DNA of 64,000 nt from assembly GCA_023525915.1 (NCBI GenBank), contig CP026657.1, positions 1,736,001-1,800,000 of the forward strand, read 5' to 3'. Numbering within the stretch: position 1 is the first letter of the stretch; every line of letters starts with the position of its first letter. Below, piece after piece: positions 58,438-64,000 of this stretch. Both the position numbers and the translations under genes were made by a program. A model generated the notes under the pieces. It searched no databases and had not been told where the DNA came from. It saw nothing but the letters and a program-made list of their open reading frames with translations. Source of the stretch: Acetispira formosa (nom. nud.) (GTDB lineage: Bacteria > Desulfobacterota > Desulfarculia > Adiutricales > Adiutricaceae).

Positions 58438-59310
58438 CTACTTTTTGTGGCCGTACTTTTCACCCAGAGCATTGATGTCGCTCAGGCCGATGAGATCGTT
58501 GAATTCGCTGAAGGTGACCATCTGGTCGAGCAGACCATTGGTGGTGCCGTCTTTCTTCAGGGCGTTCATGAGTCCGAACATGGCGCGGGTGGTGATGTAG
58601 GTGGAGGCGGTGGGGTAAATGACCAGATTGTAGCCCATCGCTTCCAGTTCACTATTGGGCAGAAGCGGGGTGCGCCCGCCCTCGACCATGTTGGCCAGGG
58701 TGTAGCTTTTGGTGATGGTTTTATTAATGGCTTTCATCTCGTCGGCCGACTCCGGCGATTCCACGAAGATGATGTCGGCCCCGGCCTCCTGATAGGCCAC
58801 GGCCCGTTCCAGCGCTTCATCCAAGCCCAGGACGGTGCGGGCATCAGTGCGGGCGATGATCATGAAATCAGGATCGAAGCGGGCATCGACGGCAGCTTTG
58901 ATCTTGCCGATCATTTCCTCTTTAGCCACCACTTCGCGGCCGACCATGTGGCCGCAGCGTTTGGGAGAAACCTGATCTTCCAGCTGAATAGCCGCCACAC
59001 CGGCTTTCTGATAGGCCCGGACCGTGCGGATGACGTTGACGGCGTTACCGAAGCCGGTATCGGCGTCGGCGATGACCGGGAGGCTGGTGGCTTCCACGGT
59101 GTTTGCGGCGCGATCCAGCATTTCAGAAAAACAGATCAAGCCCACATCGGGGCGGCCCAGGTGGCTGGCGGCTTGGCCATAGCCGGTCATATACACGGCT
59201 TCGAATCCGCATTTTTCGATCACGCGGGCGGTCAGGGCGTCATGAGCGCCGGGAGCGACGATAAGCTTGCCGGTGCTGAAAAGTTTACGCAAAGTCTGGG
59301 TGGGGGTCAT
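58438..59310 (-). CDS. dml: Isocitrate lyase / PEP mutase family lyase, probable 2,3-dimethylmalate lyase
   Basis: A 290-residue TIM-barrel lyase. The catalytic loop PKRCGH (about residue 121) is the K(R/K)CGH motif of lyases such as methylisocitrate lyase; other blocks are [31 protein letters not shown] and RTDAR. In nicotinate fermentation the last step splits 2,3-dimethylmalate into propionate and pyruvate, and that enzyme is of this size and family. The gene overlaps mutL by 4 bases and precedes the hydratase by 8. Methylisocitrate lyase (PrpB) is the alternative, but no prpC or prpD is nearby. Confidence 0.82.
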   Translation of the reverse strand: MTPTQTLRKLFSTGKLIVAPGAHDALTARVIEKCGFEAVYMTGYGQAASHLGRPDVGLICFSEMLDRAANTVEATSLPVIADADTGFGNAVNVIRTVRAYQKAGVAAIQLEDQVSPKRCGHMVGREVVAKEEMIGKIKAAVDARFDPDFMIIARTDARTVLGLDEALERAVAYQEAGADIIFVESPESADEMKAINKTITKSYTLANMVEGGRTPLLPNSELEAMGYNLVIYPTASTYITTRAMFGLMNALKKDGTTNGLLDQMVTFSEFNDLIGLSDINALGEKYGHKK

Positions 59311-60773
59311 ATGCTCTCCATTTCGAAATAATTTTTGGCAAAGGTCAGGGCCTCATCAGGGCATTTGCCGCCCATAAGGCCAATGGCATATAAAAGATAC
59401 TGATCGTCAATACAAAATTCCGGGGCTTCCGGGAGAAGCGAATAACCGGGATTGGCAAAAATTCCGCGCAGGACTTTCAAGCCCTCCTCCCGGCTGTGAT
59501 GCGTGAAAAATCCGCCCACGCCAATAACCCACTTAACGCCCCTGAGGTCGCGCCCGACCGGGCTGCCCGGAGCCAGTCCCAGCACGGGATTGTATTCCGT
59601 AACCCAGTAACCGGCGTGACGCTTCAGAGCCGTTTCCAGCGCGGCGGCGGCCAGGGCCGGTTCGAGTTCGCGTTCCCAGTCGTTTTCCGGCAGATGGTCG
59701 GTTTCTTTTTCCAAAAAAGCCGCATAGTCAGTGAGCTGCTCCGCTTCCTTCTCATCAGGGCAGACGGGAGCTTCGATATTCTTCAACCTGTTGCGCAGAG
59801 TCAGCACACCGGCCGGGCCGACCGCCTCCACAATACCGGAGGCACTGACCCGAAGGCCCAGATTGCCCTCCACGGTCCGGTAGGCCACCTGCTTATCATT
59901 ATTGATAACCAGCCCGCGCTCCTCCGGCTTGAGGGCCCCAAGCTCGGGAATGACGGAATGGACATCAGTGGTGGCCCCGCCGATATCCAGCACCAGAAGA
60001 CCGCCGACTCCATCCTGGTTATAGGTGCCGCCGGCCAGAAGCTCCGCGCCCATAAGGATTGCGGCCGGGGTGGGCACCACTTCGCCGCCGTCCACCAGAC
60101 CGGCCAGACGGGCCAGCCCCGGCGCGCGGGTTATCTGGCGGATAAACTCGGTATGAATGGCCTGCCGGGCCGGGCGCACATTCAGATCGTGAATGGTGGG
60201 CATAACATTGCCGACGCGCACATAGGCAACGCCCGCCTCATCCAGAATCCTGGCCGCCTCCGGCTGGGCGGCGGTGTTGCCGGCAATGATGACTTTGGCC
60301 GACAGTTTGGCCCGCGCAATCAGCCCGGCGTTTTCAGCCAGCGATTCACTCTCACCGCCGTCCGTGCCTCCGGCCAACAGGATGATGTCGGGCCGTATTT
60401 CGCGCAGCACTTCCAGCCGGTACTCGGCCGGTTCATCGTGGGAGACGACCTCCAGCACCCTGGCCCCGGCGTTCATGGCCACTTCCTTGGCCGCTTTGGC
60501 CGTCACTTTGGGCATGTAGCCCATGGCCACCATACGCAGTCCACCGGCCGCGCTGCTGGAGGCCAACACGGACGCGGCCTCAGTCGCGCCCGCCGCCTCA
60601 TCGTTCAAAACCCGGCGGCCGCCCTCAAGCCCGGCGGTGATATCCTCCAGGGTGGTGGGATGCTGAGCACGGCCCAGAAACTCCAGGCCGCCCTCCCCGC
60701 GCCTTATGGCGGTTACTTTGCTGTAGGTGCTGCCTACGTCATATAACAGCAAGCTGCTCATCTGTACGCCCAC
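59307..60773 (-). CDS. mutL: MutL/GlmL family ATPase, mutase reactivation factor
   Basis: A 488-residue protein of the glutamate-mutase-associated MutL family (not the mismatch-repair MutL). It has actin/Hsp70-like ATPase blocks: LLLYDVGSTYSKVTAI at the N-terminus and LLVLDIGGATTDVHSV (about residue 255). Such proteins accompany carbon-skeleton mutases that use adenosylcobalamin and are thought to replace damaged cofactor. The listed start is GTG 60773; ATG 60761 (MSSLLLYD) is an equally good choice. It sits between the isomerase and lyase genes in the mutase operon. Confidence 0.85.
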   Translation of the reverse strand: MGVQMSSLLLYDVGSTYSKVTAIRRGEGGLEFLGRAQHPTTLEDITAGLEGGRRVLNDEAAGATEAASVLASSSAAGGLRMVAMGYMPKVTAKAAKEVAMNAGARVLEVVSHDEPAEYRLEVLREIRPDIILLAGGTDGGESESLAENAGLIARAKLSAKVIIAGNTAAQPEAARILDEAGVAYVRVGNVMPTIHDLNVRPARQAIHTEFIRQITRAPGLARLAGLVDGGEVVPTPAAILMGAELLAGGTYNQDGVGGLLVLDIGGATTDVHSVIPELGALKPEERGLVINNDKQVAYRTVEGNLGLRVSASGIVEAVGPAGVLTLRNRLKNIEAPVCPDEKEAEQLTDYAAFLEKETDHLPENDWERELEPALAAAALETALKRHAGYWVTEYNPVLGLAPGSPVGRDLRGVKWVIGVGGFFTHHSREEGLKVLRGIFANPGYSLLPEAPEFCIDDQYLLYAIGLMGGKCPDEALTFAKNYFEMESI

Positions 60774-60776
60774 TTC

Positions 60777-61910
60777 TTACTCGACGATAAAAACATAACC
60801 TTCCATGATCCGGCGGGCCGTGCGCGAGAAGGCGGCGCGTTTGATTTCATCGCCTTCAACTTTGGCCTCCACATCGATCACGCCGCAGGGGTGGCCGATA
60901 TTGATCAAATCTCCCCAGGCCGGACGGGCGGCCCGGACTTCAGCCACCACCGTGCCGGGGATACAGGCGGCCACGCCCGTCCCGACGGTGCCGGTTCCGG
61001 CATAGGTTTTATGAAGCACCTGCATGAACATCAGGCGGGAGACGAAGGAAACTTCATCAGCCTTGACCGTGCGTCCAGTGGAATAGGACTGATAATCGGC
61101 CGGAGGGCTGACCACGGCTATCATCGGAAAGGCCGGGCTTTTGGCCAAAGCCTCTTCCTCGCTTTTGGCCAGCCCCATGGCCACAGCCGACGCGCCGCGA
61201 ATGGCCTCAAGTTTGTCCAACAAAGCCTTGTCGCCGTCTATTTCCTTCGGCCCCTCGGTGCCTTTCAGGCCCAGAGTTTCCGCCTTGATGAAAACCATGG
61301 CGTTGGCGCAGTCAACTATTGAAACTTCAAAATCACCGGCCGAAGTTTTCAGCACTTCCCTGGCCTTGCCGGTGGGCAGAAGCTTGCCGGTGGCCGAGCC
61401 TTTGGTATCGGCGAAATCAAGCATGATGCGCGCGCCCGTTCCGGGCACGCCGTCAATGGCGCAATCACCCTTCACGGCGGCATAACCGTCTTTCACCGGC
61501 ACTTCGGCGATGAGAATCTTGCCGGTGTTGGTATTGTGGATGCGCACAGTGGTGATCGGCTCAACCGCCTTGACCAGCCCCTCATCAATGGCGAAGGGAC
61601 CGACACCGGCCGAGATGTTGCCGCAGTTGCCCGAATAATCGACCACCGGGGCCTTGAAACTGACCTGGGCGAAAGTGTAGTCCACATCCGCGTCCGGGCG
61701 TGAGGAAGGGCCGATGATGGCCAGCTTGCTGGTGAGGGGGTCGGCTCCGCCCAGGCCGTCAATCTGGCGAATGTCAGGGCTGCCGAAGACGGCCAGGACG
61801 GCGCGGTCACGCGCGTTCGGTTCCTCCGGCAAATGATTCTCTTTGATGTAAATGCCCTTGCTGGTGCCGCCCCTGCCGATGACGCAGGGAATTCTCTTCA
61901 TCTCGCTCAT
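60777..61910 (-). CDS. mii: 3-methylitaconate isomerase (PrpF/Mii family)
   Basis: A 377-residue PrpF-fold isomerase. Typical blocks are CVIGRGGTSKGIYI at the N-terminus, DGLGGADPLTSKLAIIGPS, FKAPVVDYSGNCGNISAGVG (with the active-site Cys) and DCANAMVFIKAE. The known 3-methylitaconate isomerase shifts a double bond to make 2,3-dimethylmaleate. PrpF, acting in the methylcitrate cycle, is the alternative, but the neighbouring methyleneglutarate mutase supplies exactly the substrate of Mii. It lies 48 bases after the mutase stop. Confidence 0.88.
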   Translation of the reverse strand: MSEMKRIPCVIGRGGTSKGIYIKENHLPEEPNARDRAVLAVFGSPDIRQIDGLGGADPLTSKLAIIGPSSRPDADVDYTFAQVSFKAPVVDYSGNCGNISAGVGPFAIDEGLVKAVEPITTVRIHNTNTGKILIAEVPVKDGYAAVKGDCAIDGVPGTGARIMLDFADTKGSATGKLLPTGKAREVLKTSAGDFEVSIVDCANAMVFIKAETLGLKGTEGPKEIDGDKALLDKLEAIRGASAVAMGLAKSEEEALAKSPAFPMIAVVSPPADYQSYSTGRTVKADEVSFVSRLMFMQVLHKTYAGTGTVGTGVAACIPGTVVAEVRAARPAWGDLINIGHPCGVIDVEAKVEGDEIKRAAFSRTARRIMEGYVFIVE

Positions 61911-61958
61911 TATTTATTCTCCAGTATCCAGAAAGTATTGAATTTAAACCACAGCAAA

Positions 61959-63803
61959 TCAGGCCTCAATCTTCAGCGCCTTTTCAATCCAGCCGACAAA
62001 ATCCTTTTCCTCCGTGCCCGGCCCGAAGAAAGCGTCCACACCCAAGAAGCCGGGGCCTTCGTTGGCAATCTTGGCTTCGTAAATCGCGTGTTCTTCTTCC
62101 TTCTCGGCGATGCGGCCGCCAGCCACGATAATGGTTTTGTCACGCAGGCCAAGTTCGGTCAGGCGTTGGCCCACCCGGGGAAAGAGTTCCTGCCCCAAGC
62201 CCAGAAGATTACTGATGCCCACCAGATCGGCCTTGGTCTCGGCGGCCACTTCGGCCACGGTTTCCGGCAGATTCATGCCGCGCAGAAAGACGACCTCAAA
62301 ACCGGCTTGCTCCAAAGCCTGACGCGCCCAGTTGACCCCGGCCACATGGGCATCGGCCCCCACCGTGGCCAGAACAATTTTCTGTTTGCGGGTCGGCGCC
62401 TGGGTCGTGATGGGCTTAGCGTCGCTCTTGGTAAAGGTCAGTTTGGACGGGTCCAGGCCAAGGGGTGAATAGCCGTCCAGATAGCGGCGTATGCCGTCGT
62501 CGTCGCGGTGGGTCTGCACATGGCGCTTCAAATCCCAGCCGCCCGCGCGGGGGGCGTCCATGAGGCCGGACTTTCCGCCGTTAACGATCTTATCTATCAG
62601 CTCATCAACCCCAAAGCGCTGCCAGAACTTTTCGCCGATGTCGCCGGGAGCCAGAGTCTGGTTGAGGCCCAGCACTTTGGTGAGAACCTCCATGGCTTCG
62701 CCCAGAATTTCTTCCTTGCGGTGGTCAATGTAGGGATCATTGATATCAACGGCATAAGTGTGATCGAAAACATCCTGGGCCGCCCAAATGGCCTTGCCCA
62801 TGGACGCGCCAGTGGGAATGCCCACCGATTCGGCCGCCTTGGGCCGGAAGAAATCGGCCCCGCCGAGTTTAGCGGTCACGGCCATGCGGGCGAAGTGGGC
62901 GGATTCGGCAATAAGGTCCGGCGGCGGATTCTGGAAAGTTTCCGGCACCACAATCAGCGAGCCGCTCCACAGCACTTCTTTGAACGCCCGCATCAGAGCC
63001 AGATCGGCCAGAATATTGATGCCGGCCACATTCATCTGAATGGCCGCCAGTTCCTTAGGCAATTCAGCCAGAACGGAAAGACCTTCGGCCAACAGACACA
63101 TGGCCAGGGCCATGCCGTCGGTGCCGTCCAGATTGTTGAGGTGCTTGTGGGAATCAACCTGAACAAAAATATTATTGTCCGCACAGATTTCCAGAGCGCG
63201 ATAGCCGTTCAGAACTTTGGTGCGGTAATCATGAATGCCGCGCCCGCCGAAGTGGACATGGATGACCGGGCCGATGTCGGTGCCGTCAAAACCGGCTATC
63301 AGGGCGTTGATGATGGAAAGATGCGGAGTGTCGCCGGTGGCGTTGATGCGCATGGGATGACGCGCGCCGCCGCCAAGCCCCACCAGTTCCCTCTCGCCCA
63401 TTGGGGTGATGCCGCCTTTACCGCGCGATTGGGCAATCAGCTCTCGCCCGGCCAGGGGATCGATATGGCGGGTAGCCTCAGCATGGACGAAATGGAAAAT
63501 GTCCAGGCCGAGTTTTTCCGGTATGGCGTACATTTCCAGCGATTCTTTATAAGTCTCTGCGGCCGTGTTGCGCCCCAGAATGGGATTCATGATGGGGGTG
63601 CCGGTGGCCTTGGCTTTTTTGGCCAGTTCGTAAACACGGTGGCCGCCTCGCTCCACACCTTCGACCATCCGGGGGTAGGGTCCGGGCAGACCCTTGACCG
63701 AGCCGTCCGGCCCCACGGTGGGCATGGGCGTGCTGAAAACCTCTTCAAACGCGCGTAAACTCTTTTCTTCCTCAACAATAATTTTGATGGTTTTTTCCTG
63801 CAT
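61959..63803 (-). CDS. mgm: 2-methyleneglutarate mutase (AdoCbl-dependent)
   Basis: A 614-residue carbon-skeleton mutase in one chain. The TIM-barrel part fills residues 1-460 ([20 protein letters not shown] near 38-57; [20 protein letters not shown] near 183-202). A linker leads to a C-terminal cobalamin domain (about 474-610) with the base-off motif D484-x-H486-x-x-G489, then SNLLG (531-535) and a GG at 562-563. Length and one-chain layout match the mutase of nicotinate-fermenting Eubacterium barkeri, which turns 2-methyleneglutarate into 3-methylitaconate. The ribosome site AGGAGC precedes ATG 63803. It heads a six-gene run with its isomerase, reactivase, lyase and hydratase. Confidence 0.9.
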   Translation of the reverse strand: MQEKTIKIIVEEEKSLRAFEEVFSTPMPTVGPDGSVKGLPGPYPRMVEGVERGGHRVYELAKKAKATGTPIMNPILGRNTAAETYKESLEMYAIPEKLGLDIFHFVHAEATRHIDPLAGRELIAQSRGKGGITPMGERELVGLGGGARHPMRINATGDTPHLSIINALIAGFDGTDIGPVIHVHFGGRGIHDYRTKVLNGYRALEICADNNIFVQVDSHKHLNNLDGTDGMALAMCLLAEGLSVLAELPKELAAIQMNVAGINILADLALMRAFKEVLWSGSLIVVPETFQNPPPDLIAESAHFARMAVTAKLGGADFFRPKAAESVGIPTGASMGKAIWAAQDVFDHTYAVDINDPYIDHRKEEILGEAMEVLTKVLGLNQTLAPGDIGEKFWQRFGVDELIDKIVNGGKSGLMDAPRAGGWDLKRHVQTHRDDDGIRRYLDGYSPLGLDPSKLTFTKSDAKPITTQAPTRKQKIVLATVGADAHVAGVNWARQALEQAGFEVVFLRGMNLPETVAEVAAETKADLVGISNLLGLGQELFPRVGQRLTELGLRDKTIIVAGGRIAEKEEEHAIYEAKIANEGPGFLGVDAFFGPGTEEKDFVGWIEKALKIEA

Positions 63804-63824
63804 CGGATGCTCCTATATTTTCAC

Positions 63825-64000
63825 TCATTCCACAACAACAATACCAAGGCGTTTGGCCGCGTCCAGCGCCGCCTCCCGGCCTGCGGATGCTTCCAGAAGA
63901 ACCAATCTGGCACCGCCCCGGTTGAGGGCGGAAACCATGGAATCGCCCTCCGAAGCCTTCAGGGTGACACGCTGAAGCTGATAATCAGGCACTTCCAGAA
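63825..64000 (-). CDS. C-terminal fragment of an unidentified protein upstream of mgm
   Basis: The frame enters from beyond 64000 and stops at TGA 63825-63827, 21 bases before the mutase start. The visible 57 residues begin EVPDYQLQRVTLKASEGDSM and end AKRLGIVVVE. I cannot assign a family. By position it belongs to the mutase operon; in a nicotinate pathway one would expect a hydroxymethylglutarate dehydratase or dehydrogenase here, but the fragment does not show this. Confidence 0.6.
   Translation of the reverse strand, partial: LEVPDYQLQRVTLKASEGDSMVSALNRGGARLVLLEASAGREAALDAAKRLGIVVVE

Overview
The window looks like a chromosomal segment of a strictly anaerobic, GC-rich member of the Desulfobacterota (old Deltaproteobacteria) or a close relative. 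Signs of this are a one-chain pyruvate:ferredoxin oxidoreductase, a class I hybrid-cluster protein, a glycyl radical enzyme, an adenosylcobalamin mutase, a selenocysteine tRNA and several sigma-54 activators. The lineage is inferred from gene content, not from a marker gene.

Layout. 1-5739 (minus): a nucleotidyltransferase, a three-gene ABC importer of the 2-aminoethylphosphonate (PhnS2/T2/U2) type, a methyltransferase, an APS-kinase-like protein and the start of an unknown gene. 6119-8330: a decayed accessory zone with tRNA-Sec, a broken tyrosine integrase pointing at that tRNA, phage-like and ABC-ATPase remnants. 8380-17218: a stress protein, a PAS/sigma-54 regulator, nifJ, an aromatic-amino-acid-lyase homologue lacking the MIO tripeptide (ergothionase candidate) and marC. 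17781-23822: an RNA-repair and RNA-quality-control locus: rtcR divergent from rtcA-rtcB, then three Y RNA candidates (one carrying a tRNA-like module) and a Ro60 homologue (rsr). 23977-35008: YitT protein, two hybrid histidine kinases, HPP and CBS proteins and hcp. 35329-39076: gntR - glycyl radical enzyme - activase. 39843-44956: a two-component system and purA. 45590-53758: glutamate decarboxylase with an exchanger, an SLC13 permease, DUF1992, dgkA, and the mtnA-aldolase pair of 5'-deoxyadenosine/methylthioadenosine salvage. 54025-56212: RlpA, DUF3795 and a YcaQ-type glycosylase. 56404-64000 (minus): an operon matching the lower half of nicotinate fermentation: 2-methyleneglutarate mutase, 3-methylitaconate isomerase, mutase reactivase (MutL), dimethylmalate lyase and a LeuCD-type hydratase.

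The strongest non-coding signal is in 21935-22373. Three tandem RNAs share the same internal loop (5' strand GCTGGTG, 3' strand TTGTTCCGC), and the middle one contains a canonical T-arm and D-arm in permuted order. They sit between RNA ligase RtcB and the Ro protein, downstream of a sigma-54 promoter that RtcR would drive. The window is also rich in long palindromic repeats: a 406-bp family with four copies, an 818-bp nested palindrome after hcp, a cassette whose hairpin loops are complementary to each other, and a 144-bp hairpin.

Metabolically, several enzymes here (glycyl radical activase, AdoCbl mutase) release or use 5'-deoxyadenosyl groups, so the mtnA-aldolase pair may recycle their by-product. 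No function was tested by database search; all calls rest on reading motifs, lengths and gene order.
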